34,538 nt of DNA, from NCBI GenBank assembly GCA_020024325.1, contig JAHHTY010000016.1:1-34538 (forward strand), in the 5' to 3' direction. Position numbers and translations under genes: made by a program. The DNA comes from Negativibacillus sp. GTDB lineage: Bacteria > Bacillota > Clostridia > Oscillospirales > Ruminococcaceae. The notes beneath the pieces were generated by a model that was given only the letters and a program-made list of their open reading frames with translations, was not told the origin of the DNA and did not search any database. Shown here in pieces: positions 25,165 to 32,257 of the stretch; the stretch's first letter is position 1, and the number at the start of each line of letters is the position of its first letter.

Positions 25165-25194
25165 AATGGATCTTTGCCTGTCAGTCGTATTATA
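25165..25194 (+). promoter_or_regulatory. Candidate ECF-sigma promoter of the secreted-protein/sigma operon
   Basis: CGTATTATA at 25186-25194 has no sigma-A -35 at 16-18 bp, but a CGT-type -10 is typical of ECF promoters, which suggests autoregulation by the sigma factor at 25584. The -35 is not defined. Confidence 0.3.
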
Positions 25195-25241
25195 AACGAA
25201 GCAAAAAAACACATACCAAAACAAACCGGGAGGAACAATGT

Positions 25242-25565
25242 ATGAAACAGATGATTAAAAAAGCGACAGTAGGTGTTCTGGCGACGACAATGGTATTTAC
25301 AATTGGGGCAACAAGCATATTAGCTGTGGAACCGAAATATGAAAAAAACTTTGCGGACGCCGATAACGATGGTGTTTGCGACTATGCCGGAAATTCCTAC
25401 TGCTATATTGACTCTGATAATGATGGTATTTGTGATAACCCAAACACAGGCAAATGTTCTAAAACAGGGTTCGGCAGAAACTTTGTTGATGCTGACGGGG
25501 ATGGCGTCTGTGATAACTACGGAACAAGACAAGGAAGATGTTTTCGCGGCAGACGTAATAAATAA
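25242..25565 (+). CDS. Small secreted protein with DxDxDG calcium-type repeats
   Basis: 107 residues: a signal peptide (about 1-29, hydrophobic core VGVLATTMVFTIGATSILA) and then three repeats of the form DADNDGVCDYAG, DSDNDGICDNPN and DADGDGVCDNYG starting near residues 39, 57 and 83. The D-x-D-x-D-G spacing resembles calcium-binding loops of thrombospondin type 3 or dockerin domains, and each repeat carries one Cys in the same place. The tail is Arg/Gly-rich (RGRRNK). The start ATG 25242 has GGGAGG eight bases upstream. It lies 18 bp before the ECF sigma gene on the same strand, so it is probably co-transcribed and possibly the output or ligand of that system. Confidence 0.85.
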   Translation: MKQMIKKATVGVLATTMVFTIGATSILAVEPKYEKNFADADNDGVCDYAGNSYCYIDSDNDGICDNPNTGKCSKTGFGRNFVDADGDGVCDNYGTRQGRCFRGRRNK

Positions 25566-25583
25566 ATAACAGGTGATTGTTTC

Positions 25584-26066
25584 ATGCGGAGCGAGAAAGA
25601 GGTAAACAGGGCAATCGAACAGCATTCTAATATGGTTCGGCGGCTTTGCATAATACATTTAAAAAATCATGCTGATACCGAGGACATATTTCAAACGGTT
25701 TTTTTGAAGTATGTCCTTAGCTCCGTTTCCTTTGAAAATGAAGAACACGAAAAGTCATGGTTTATTCGTGTGACCATCAATGCCTGCAAAGATTTGCTCA
25801 AAAGTTTTTTTCACAGCCGCGTTACATCTTTGGATGACATTTTGGAAAAGCCTGCGGAAATACCGGAGGATTATAAGGAAGTTTTAGATGCTGTGTTATC
25901 TCTTCCGCAAAAATATAGGGAAGTGATATATCTGCACTATTATGAGGGTTATACTGCCCCTGAAATCAGTCGTATTTTAGGGAAAAAGGTAAACACAGTT
26001 TATACGCTCCTAACTCGTTCCAGGCAGATGCTTCGGGAAAAGCTGGGAGGTGATGGATATGAGTAA
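25584..26066 (+). CDS. ECF-type RNA polymerase sigma factor
   Basis: 160 residues with sigma region 2 (NHADTEDIFQTVFLKYV, WFIRVTINACKDLLKS) and region 4 (LPQKYREVIYLHYYEGYTAPEISRILGKK, then VNTVYTLLTRSRQMLREKL), the two-domain layout of group IV sigma factors. A ribosome site AGGTGA precedes ATG 25584. The next gene overlaps its end by 8 bp and encodes a membrane anti-sigma-like protein, so the pair forms a membrane-signal-responsive switch. The regulon is unknown but probably includes the upstream secreted protein. Confidence 0.93.
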   Translation: MRSEKEVNRAIEQHSNMVRRLCIIHLKNHADTEDIFQTVFLKYVLSSVSFENEEHEKSWFIRVTINACKDLLKSFFHSRVTSLDDILEKPAEIPEDYKEVLDAVLSLPQKYREVIYLHYYEGYTAPEISRILGKKVNTVYTLLTRSRQMLREKLGGDGYE

Positions 26067-26862
26067 TAAAATAAAAGAAGCGTTCAATCAAATACAGGCA
26101 GAAAGTGAATTAAAAAATAAAACAAAAGATTTTATCTTTCAAAAAACACATGGATATAAACAAACAAAAACTGTAAATTATAAACACATGATATCAGCTT
26201 TTGCCTGCATCGCCATCTTACTAATCGGGGGATATTGGATTTATTTCATACCGACTGTGAAGATCAGCATAGACATAAATCCATCGGTAGAGCTGGGTAT
26301 AAATCGTTTTAATCGCATTATTTCCTTTGAAGGTTATGGTGACGATGGGCGGGAATTAACCAATTCTTTTCATATAAAATTTATGAAGTATCCTGATGCC
26401 GTAACCCAAATAACCGAAAGTGAAGATATACTATCATTATTATCAAGCGACGAGGTAATGACCATTTCGGTAATAGGAACAGACAGCATACAATCTGAGG
26501 AAGTTTTGCACAATATGCAGTCCTACACCTCCGAAAAAAACAATACCTATTGTTTTTTTACCTGTCCTGATGAAGTGGAAAATGCCCATAAAGTTGGTCT
26601 TTCATATGGAAAATACAGGGCATATTTAGAGTTGCAGGCAGTTAATCCCAATATTACGGCTGATGAAATTCAAAATATGACAATGAGGGAAATTCGAGAT
26701 ATGATTAACAGCTTGTCAACTGACAAAGAAAGCAGGGCAAATCATTTCGGAAACGGACACGGCAATCGGCACCAAGGAAATAAAAAAGGGCAAGGTTCAA
26801 AAAACAGGTGGGAGAAATCAGCTAACACACATCACAATCCACCTTTTCAAAAATTGACATAG
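26059..26862 (+). CDS. Anti-sigma factor-like membrane protein with RsgI-type extracytoplasmic domain
   Basis: 267 residues: a cytoplasmic N-terminus of about 43 residues (anti-sigma part), one membrane helix (about 44-65), then an extracytoplasmic domain beginning VKISIDINPSVELGINRFNRII, characteristic of RsgI-family proteins and carrying an Asn-Pro bond (about residues 74-75) at the position where autocleavage is reported in that family. The motif LSYGKYRAYLELQ ... MTMREIRDMI closes the domain. The C-terminal about 40 residues are rich in His, Gly, Asn and Lys. The start ATG 26059 has GGGAGG at eight bases; it overlaps the sigma gene by 8 bp. It likely holds the sigma factor inactive until an outside signal triggers proteolysis (inference from family). 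Confidence 0.85.
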   Translation: MSNKIKEAFNQIQAESELKNKTKDFIFQKTHGYKQTKTVNYKHMISAFACIAILLIGGYWIYFIPTVKISIDINPSVELGINRFNRIISFEGYGDDGRELTNSFHIKFMKYPDAVTQITESEDILSLLSSDEVMTISVIGTDSIQSEEVLHNMQSYTSEKNNTYCFFTCPDEVENAHKVGLSYGKYRAYLELQAVNPNITADEIQNMTMREIRDMINSLSTDKESRANHFGNGHGNRHQGNKKGQGSKNRWEKSANTHHNPPFQKLT

Positions 26863-26902
26863 TATATCCAACAAAGAATATACTTCTTCATTCTATAAAA
26901 AA

Positions 26903-26947
26903 ACAAGGGTATTGGAAAATCATTTGATGGTTTCCGAATACCCTTGT
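26903..26947. terminator. Bidirectional terminator between the ECF operon and the YkvA gene
   Basis: 11-bp arms (26903-26913, 26937-26947) extended inward by a 5-bp stem with a bulged G and flanked by A and T tracts, between convergent genes. Confidence 0.85.
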
Positions 26948-26956
26948 TTTTGTGTT

Positions 26957-27328
26957 TTACGGGAAAATAAGTTTTGTAACCGACCAAAGAATCAGCAGCC
27001 AAAGCAGTACAATCGGAATGGCAAAATACCACCTTTTCGGTTTTCCTTCTTCCCACATCCCTTTGGAAGCTGCCTTACTGCGTTCCCACACTGCTTGAGG
27101 AATCCACTTTATTGTGAATGCAACCAACACAGGAAGAAGAATCAAATCATCCAGATACCCCAAAACAGGAATAAAATCCGGCACCAAATCAATGGGGGAC
27201 AAAGCGTAACCTACTGTCAAGGCAGCCATCATTTTGGCATACCAAGGTGTTTCCCTATCCTTCAGTGCAAGAAAGACAGCAGGAATGTCGGTCTTTAGTT
27301 CCTTTACTTTTTCCTTAACATTCATCAT
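26957..27328 (-). CDS. YkvA family (DUF1232) membrane protein
   Basis: 123 residues. The DUF1232 core ALSPIDLVPDFIPVLGYLDD is near residues 42-61, followed by LILLPVLVAFTIKWIP and a C-terminal hydrophobic helix (about 100-121). Function of the family is not established. AGGAG precedes ATG 27328 by nine bases. It is the last gene of the MarR-ABC-ABC operon, 22 bp after the ABC stop, and ends at a shared bidirectional terminator. Confidence 0.88.
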   Translation of the reverse strand: MMNVKEKVKELKTDIPAVFLALKDRETPWYAKMMAALTVGYALSPIDLVPDFIPVLGYLDDLILLPVLVAFTIKWIPQAVWERSKAASKGMWEEGKPKRWYFAIPIVLLWLLILWSVTKLIFP

Positions 27329-27350
27329 TGTTTGAATCTCCTATGGCTTA

Positions 27351-28985
27351 TTATGCGATGGTGATACATCTGCCTCCGCTGTATTCATACAGGCGGTGAG
27401 AAATCGACAACATTGTTCGGTTATGTGATGCAGCCTGCAATGCCTCCAGCACCCATTGCTCGGTATCGGAGTCGAGATTTGCGGTAATTTCATCCAATAA
27501 AAGGATTTGAGGATTCGATACGATTGCTCTGGCAATGGACAGCAGTTGAATCTGTCCTTTGGAAAACAGTGAGTCCTGATAAGGTGTATCTAAGCCCTGT
27601 GAAAACTCTTTTACGGTATTCCACAAACCTACGGTTTTCAAAGCCTCCGTCGCCTGCTCTCGGCTGATGGTTGGGTCACCCAATGTAATCTGCTCCAGAA
27701 CACTTCCCGGCACAGAATGAAATGCCTGCTCCACATAGCCGAACAGTGCCCTTTTCTCTTTTTCCTGAATACAGCCTGCCTTCTTTCCATAAATCTCCAC
27801 TGTACCGTCCCACGGTTCATAAAGACCCAGCAGCAGCTTAAATACCGTGCTTTTCCCTGCACCGGTTCTTCCAATCAAGGTGATATGTTCCCCCGGATTG
27901 ACGGTTAATGTAAGACCTCGCAAAATTTCTTTGTCAGTTTCATAACCGAAATGTAAGTTCTGTAGACGAATTGCAGGTATATCGGTCTGTTGTTTATCAG
28001 AGGTTTCGGCAAGAGATTCTTTTTCCGATTCGCTCAAAAATACATTGATTCGTCGGACCCCTGCGGCGGCGGACTGGATGTTTTGAATTTCCATTCCGAT
28101 ACTTTCCAAAGGTTCAAATATTTTTCCTACATAGGAAATGACTGCGACAGCGGTTCCCACAGACATACCGAAAAAGCTCATGAGCCACCCTCCCCTTGCA
28201 GACAAAATCATCATTACGGCTATCAAAATTGTGCTGACAGTGATGATGATAGGAGAATAGATTGCGTCATAGAAATTAGAGCGATTGACTGCACGAAAAC
28301 CTTCCTGAATATATGTATCATAGCGTTTCTCCATATATTCTTCTTTGTTTAGATTATGCAGTGTCCGAATACTGCGAATGGTATCCGGAATATGGTTGTT
28401 TGCCTGACCGACTGCCTGACGGTTATCAAGCTGAGCTGCCAGCATCCGCTTTTGGAAAGAGCGGGTTAATAAATATAGCAGCGGCAACACCAAAATCATC
28501 AGAATACCAAGCCCCGGGCTTTTTACGAAGATGATTGCTAAAATGCTGAAAATGCGGCAGGCATCCGCTACCATACTGATAATGCCGGAAGTAAACAAAG
28601 TTTCCACTGTATCCACATCACCCACAAAGCGGGAGACCGTTGTTCCCGTATCTTGTCCTGTGTAGTAATCGGCAGGCAGAGATTTTAATTTCCGACACAT
28701 AATACTTCTAATCCGATGTGTAACTTTTTGACCAAACACCGTAATCAGGCTTTCTTTTCCTGCATCCAAAATCCCGGATAGGGAGAGAATCATAAAGTAG
28801 AAAATGATTGCAGGCAAAGAAAGCTCACTTCGCTCTGTCAAAGTATTGATAATCCATTCTAAAATCAGCGGTGGAATCAATCCCGTTGTGATGCTGCCGA
28901 CAATGGTACAAACCAGTAAAATTGTCAGCTTGCCATGAGCGAATATTGTTTCTTTCACAGCTTTTGTGACTGCACTATTCCTCAT
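27351..28985 (-). CDS. Heterodimeric ABC exporter subunit with degenerate signature
   Basis: 544 residues: a six-helix membrane domain (about 1-310) and an ATPase. Walker A GRTGAGKST (372-380), Q-loop Gln near 420, Walker B LLLDE with catalytic Glu (495-499) and H-loop His near 530 are intact. The signature reads FSKGQ (474-478) instead of LSGGQ. The protein ends about 14 residues after the H-loop, about 30 shorter than usual, without the standard D-loop-distal tail. The start overlaps the preceding ABC gene by 11 bp with AAGGAG upstream. With its partner it should form one canonical and one degenerate ATP site. Substrate unknown. Confidence 0.93.
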   Translation of the reverse strand: MRNSAVTKAVKETIFAHGKLTILLVCTIVGSITTGLIPPLILEWIINTLTERSELSLPAIIFYFMILSLSGILDAGKESLITVFGQKVTHRIRSIMCRKLKSLPADYYTGQDTGTTVSRFVGDVDTVETLFTSGIISMVADACRIFSILAIIFVKSPGLGILMILVLPLLYLLTRSFQKRMLAAQLDNRQAVGQANNHIPDTIRSIRTLHNLNKEEYMEKRYDTYIQEGFRAVNRSNFYDAIYSPIIITVSTILIAVMMILSARGGWLMSFFGMSVGTAVAVISYVGKIFEPLESIGMEIQNIQSAAAGVRRINVFLSESEKESLAETSDKQQTDIPAIRLQNLHFGYETDKEILRGLTLTVNPGEHITLIGRTGAGKSTVFKLLLGLYEPWDGTVEIYGKKAGCIQEKEKRALFGYVEQAFHSVPGSVLEQITLGDPTISREQATEALKTVGLWNTVKEFSQGLDTPYQDSLFSKGQIQLLSIARAIVSNPQILLLDEITANLDSDTEQWVLEALQAASHNRTMLSISHRLYEYSGGRCITIA

Positions 28986-30708
28986 CGCCGACCTCTCCTT
29001 TCCCTTCCCTGCTCCCTTGTGTTTGTGTTTGATACAGGTTAGAATATTCGGGGTTTTCTTTCATGAGTTTTTCATGATTTGATACTGTCACTTTTCCGTT
29101 TTCCATCCAAATAACCTGTGACATCTGCGGAAACAGAGAAAGGCGGTGTGAAAACAAAAGCACGATTTTGTTTTGGGCAAGCTCCTGAAGTGCCGCAAAT
29201 ATCTTCTTTTCTGTCTGCATATCCACCGCAGAAAACGGGTCATCTAAAATCAGGACTTCTTTGCAGTGCCATAATGTTCTGGCTAATGCAATTCGTGCCT
29301 GTTGTCCGCCTGAAAGGGTGATGCCGCCGTTGCCGATTCGAGTGTGAATTTTATTCGGCAGTTGTTTTACTTCCTCATCCATCTGTACCCATGAAAGTGC
29401 TTTCCAGACGTCGCCGCTATCTCCCATCAGAATATTTTCCTCGATGGTTCCGCTGATTAGTTCCGATTCATGCCCCATATAGGTGGCTTTACCCTGTATA
29501 TGAATTTCTCCCTCATACGCAAACTCTCCCAGAAAAACTTTTCCAAGGGTGGTTTTTCCGCAGGCTATCGGACCGGTAATTCCAATGATTTCTCCCTGGT
29601 TTGCCGAAAAAGACAGGTCGGAAAAAAGATTCGGGCTGCCCTCATAGTGAAAGGATAAATGGTCTACTGAGAGCATCGGTCGATTCGGCACCATCTTTTC
29701 ATGGTTTGTTTTGCTTTCTGTTTTGGAATGATTATCTGATTTTAACAGAGGTTGGATGCGTTTCCATGATACAGATGCTTTCTGAACAGAATTAAACAGC
29801 TTTGCCGCTTTGGAGGATTTGGACGCTAACTTTGTAAAACAGGATAGATAGGTTACAAAAGCGGCAATATCCCACTGTGTCCAGCCCTGACCCAGCACAT
29901 TTTTCCCACCAAACCAAAGGATGCACAGACAGCCTGCCATTGATATAACCTGATAAATCGGCTGCATAACATTTTCCCAGATATTTGCCCGAATTGCCTT
30001 AACCTCGTAATCCATAAGACATTTTTCATATATGCTGTCGCGCATGGATTCCTGACCATAAATTCGATAGGTCAGTGCATTGCCTATTCTATCATATGTT
30101 GCTCCGTTTAACAGTCCTGCACTTCCCTTATATTCTTTGGCACTTTGAGTCACGGTTTTCTTTAGTCTGTTTGCAATATAATAGGCAATTGGTGGAAAAA
30201 ACATGGAAAGAAGCGTCAACCGCCAGTCGTATCCGAGAAGCATTACAAAATATGCAATCATCACCACCCCGGTATCAAAGACTTCGGTAGTAAATTTACG
30301 GATACCCTCCACACAAGTGTCTACATCGGCAATGGCTTTGGTCATCAGGGAACCGACACCCTCTTGCTCCAACTCTCCTTTGCTTTTTAGCACCATACTG
30401 TGATAGAGATCTTCTTTCATATCTCGGTTGATGTGGTTAGCAAATTTCCTCACATATAATCGTTTTATATAGCGCATAGTCTGCACTGACAGAATGACTG
30501 CCACATAGGTCAGCGCAAGCTTTACCATATCCCGAAAATCCTTAACATTGCCGATGATGTCGCATAAGCATTGAGCCAGCTTACCCTCAAACCAAGGACC
30601 GGCGGTCATTCCCACATTATAAATGATACCCGATATGGTGACGATGAGCAGGGTGGCTTTTACCGGTTTCAGGTAATCCCATATCCGTCCGTTTTTAAGA
30701 CTCTTCAT
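28975..30708 (-). CDS. Heterodimeric ABC exporter subunit with degenerate catalytic residues
   Basis: 577 residues: membrane domain (about 15-315) plus ATPase. Walker A GPIACGKTT (379-387) and a canonical signature LSGGQ (465-469) are present, but Walker B reads LILDDP (486-491), with Asp in place of the catalytic Glu, and the Q-loop (YMGHESELISG) lacks Gln. These losses complement the FSKGQ signature of the partner. The start ATG 30708 is chosen because AGGAGG lies nine bases upstream; it overlaps marR by 14 bp. It is MarR-controlled and probably exports a toxic compound or peptide. Confidence 0.93.
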   Translation of the reverse strand: MKSLKNGRIWDYLKPVKATLLIVTISGIIYNVGMTAGPWFEGKLAQCLCDIIGNVKDFRDMVKLALTYVAVILSVQTMRYIKRLYVRKFANHINRDMKEDLYHSMVLKSKGELEQEGVGSLMTKAIADVDTCVEGIRKFTTEVFDTGVVMIAYFVMLLGYDWRLTLLSMFFPPIAYYIANRLKKTVTQSAKEYKGSAGLLNGATYDRIGNALTYRIYGQESMRDSIYEKCLMDYEVKAIRANIWENVMQPIYQVISMAGCLCILWFGGKNVLGQGWTQWDIAAFVTYLSCFTKLASKSSKAAKLFNSVQKASVSWKRIQPLLKSDNHSKTESKTNHEKMVPNRPMLSVDHLSFHYEGSPNLFSDLSFSANQGEIIGITGPIACGKTTLGKVFLGEFAYEGEIHIQGKATYMGHESELISGTIEENILMGDSGDVWKALSWVQMDEEVKQLPNKIHTRIGNGGITLSGGQQARIALARTLWHCKEVLILDDPFSAVDMQTEKKIFAALQELAQNKIVLLFSHRLSLFPQMSQVIWMENGKVTVSNHEKLMKENPEYSNLYQTQTQGSREGKGEVGDEE

Positions 30709-31180
30709 CAGGATATTCCTCCTCATGATTCAGTCTTTCGTACAGATGCAAAAATCCGCTTCGGCTTTCCAGCTTGGAACGGTAATAGAGTTTCTCCAAA
30801 ATTGCACAGAAACTGTCCCTTTCTTCATCGGACAGTTCTTCCAGCAACCATGTATAAAAAGCACTTTCCACCGCTGCTTTAGAGTTTTTCAGAGAATCGG
30901 CTTTCGGGGTTGCAAAGAGTAGGCGGCTTCTGGCATCGGCGGGATTTTCCTTTCTTACCATGTACCCTTTCTGCTCCAGGCTGATGACACGACGGGCAAC
31001 AGCTCCCTTGTCCATATTCAGCCTTTGCCCGGCATCTTTTTGCGAAATTCCGGGATTATGACGAACCAGATGAATCAGGTCAAATTCTCCGCTTCCGATA
31101 CCTTCCTCCTTCATCATCTGAATTGTCAGCTTATTGGCTTCTCTGGCAATTTTGGTAATTTGCCGTTTGGTAAAATCCAT
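30695..31180 (-). CDS. MarR family transcriptional regulator
   Basis: 161 residues with a winged helix-turn-helix: FDLIHLVRHNPGISQKDAGQRLNMDKGAVARRVISLEQKGYMVRKENPADARSRLLFAT in outline, the last part (DARSR) being the typical wing. The start at ATG 31180 follows GAGGAGG with eight bases between; the longer frame to 31252 covers its own promoter. First gene of marR-ABC-ABC-ykvA; a palindrome at 31202-31217 between promoter and start is a good autoregulatory operator. MarR proteins usually repress efflux genes until a ligand binds. Confidence 0.92.
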   Translation of the reverse strand: MDFTKRQITKIAREANKLTIQMMKEEGIGSGEFDLIHLVRHNPGISQKDAGQRLNMDKGAVARRVISLEQKGYMVRKENPADARSRLLFATPKADSLKNSKAAVESAFYTWLLEELSDEERDSFCAILEKLYYRSKLESRSGFLHLYERLNHEEEYPDEES

Positions 31181-31201
31181 TCTATCTTCCTCCTCACAAA
31201 A

Positions 31202-31217
31202 AGTTGACACTACAACT
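31202..31217 (-). promoter_or_regulatory. Candidate MarR operator palindrome
   Basis: AGTTG and CAACT arms around a 6-base centre, just downstream of the -10 and before the marR start, where bound repressor would block transcription. Confidence 0.5.
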
Positions 31218-31224
31218 AAATCAA

Positions 31225-31252
31225 AGTATAGCACATTTGCTATGAAATTCAA
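31225..31252 (-). promoter_or_regulatory. Extended -10 promoter of the marR-ABC operon
   Basis: Minus strand: TTGAAT (31247-31252), 16 bp, TATACT (31225-31230), preceded by TG one base upstream. Confidence 0.65.
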
Positions 31253-31358
31253 AGTTATATCTGCAATTTTTTGTTACAAAGGAAAATGTGATTTAAAAGA
31301 TTGTTTCAAGGTCTGTATATTGTACAGTGATATTTAAAGTTAACGGATGCTAAAACCA

Positions 31359-32177
31359 CTATTTTAACTTAACAGGTATTTCAATCTGCGTGATGTACTC
31401 ATCTATACTATCAATAACAAGTTCATTGATACCCGTTTCATAAGCAAATCCGAATAAAGTAAGCCCTTGGTTTTTTGAATAAGCAAGAATTTCCTTATAT
31501 TTATCCGAAATTTTATCCCAACTGCCCTTATAAAAGGCTCGAAGATATGTCCCTTTCGGCTGCAAGTGAAGCCCTTTTTTTGAAACAGGATAAGGCATTT
31601 CAATGTATAAAGCATCATACTCATCAAAATTGCCCGAAGATAGTTTTTCTGTCGAAATCATCGACCCATAGGAAGCGTCGTGCAACCGTCGAAGTTGATA
31701 TTTTTTTGTTTTAGCAATCACCTCCTCAATCCCTTTCTCAAAAGATATATCCGATGTTATCGGGACCATTACAAGACAGCAGCTTTGTTTTTGCACCAGG
31801 TTAATGGTGGACAAATCCAAAGAACGCAGCATTTCCATGTCTTGTTGATGATTGGATAATATTTTTTTCACAGACTTTAAATGTGAAATTGTTTGGCTTA
31901 GTTCTTTTATCTTCTCTTTCAAAAGAGAGTCAAAACTCTCAATTGTGCGATGGCTCATAAAATGCTTAATTTCGTCCAGAGATACACCCAGCTCACGCAA
32001 CATTAAGATGGTTTCCAGCTCAGCACTCTGCTGATAGCTGTAATAACGATAGCCGTTCTCCTTAATGTATGCGGGTTTTAGCAGATTGATTTCATCATAC
32101 CACATTAACGTTTTTTTATTGATTTCATGCAGGGCAGCAAATTGCCCGATGGTGAACAATATATTTTTTTCTTCCAA
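31359..32177 (-). CDS. MerR family regulator with GyrI-like effector domain (2)
   Basis: 272 residues. A MerR DNA-binding domain covers about 8-80 (FTIGQFAALHEINKKTLMWYDEINLL, NGYRYYS), a coiled coil about 80-120, and a GyrI-like ligand domain the rest. The start is TTG 32177 with AAGGGGG upstream; no in-frame ATG fits. It is transcribed divergently from a MATE gene, and a 13-bp dyad lies in that gene's 19-bp promoter spacer, so it very likely activates the pump in response to a drug. It differs clearly from the other MerR protein in this window. Confidence 0.92.
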   Translation of the reverse strand: MEEKNILFTIGQFAALHEINKKTLMWYDEINLLKPAYIKENGYRYYSYQQSAELETILMLRELGVSLDEIKHFMSHRTIESFDSLLKEKIKELSQTISHLKSVKKILSNHQQDMEMLRSLDLSTINLVQKQSCCLVMVPITSDISFEKGIEEVIAKTKKYQLRRLHDASYGSMISTEKLSSGNFDEYDALYIEMPYPVSKKGLHLQPKGTYLRAFYKGSWDKISDKYKEILAYSKNQGLTLFGFAYETGINELVIDSIDEYITQIEIPVKLK

Positions 32178-32189
32178 TGTTTTTCCCCC

Positions 32190-32220
32190 TTGACTGTACA
32201 GTTACTGTAAGGTTTATTAT
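32190..32220 (+). promoter_or_regulatory. MerR-type promoter of MATE gene 2 with 13-bp dyad
   Basis: TTGACT (32190-32195), 19-bp spacer, TATTAT (32215-32220). The perfect dyad TACAGT-T-ACTGTA (32197-32209) lies in the spacer, with outer AC and GT matching across it as well. Confidence 0.75.
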
Positions 32221-32244
32221 ATACAACGTACAAAGGAAAAACAA
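32216..32244 (-). promoter_or_regulatory. Divergent sigma-A promoter of merR 2
   Basis: Minus strand: TTGTTT (32239-32244), 17 bp, TATAAT (32216-32221). Its -10 covers the same bases as the MATE promoter -10 on the other strand. Confidence 0.6.
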
Positions 32245-32257
32245 GGAGGATTTTTTT

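Larger units (their letters stand above)
24885..25241. other. Intergenic region between truA and the secreted-protein/ECF operon
   Basis: 357 bp of AT-rich divergent control region. It contains the truA promoter at 24957-24985 and, near 25165-25194, a candidate promoter for the plus-strand ECF operon. No gene or recognisable riboswitch is seen. Confidence 0.6.

Noticed and set aside
25320..25658. 112-codon minus-strand frame
   Set aside because: Antisense to the DxDxDG secreted protein and the start of the sigma gene; both plus-strand genes have good ribosome sites and family motifs.
32177..32257. N-terminal extension of MATE 2
   Set aside because: It would translate the promoter and operator; AAGGAGG directly precedes the ATG at 32258.
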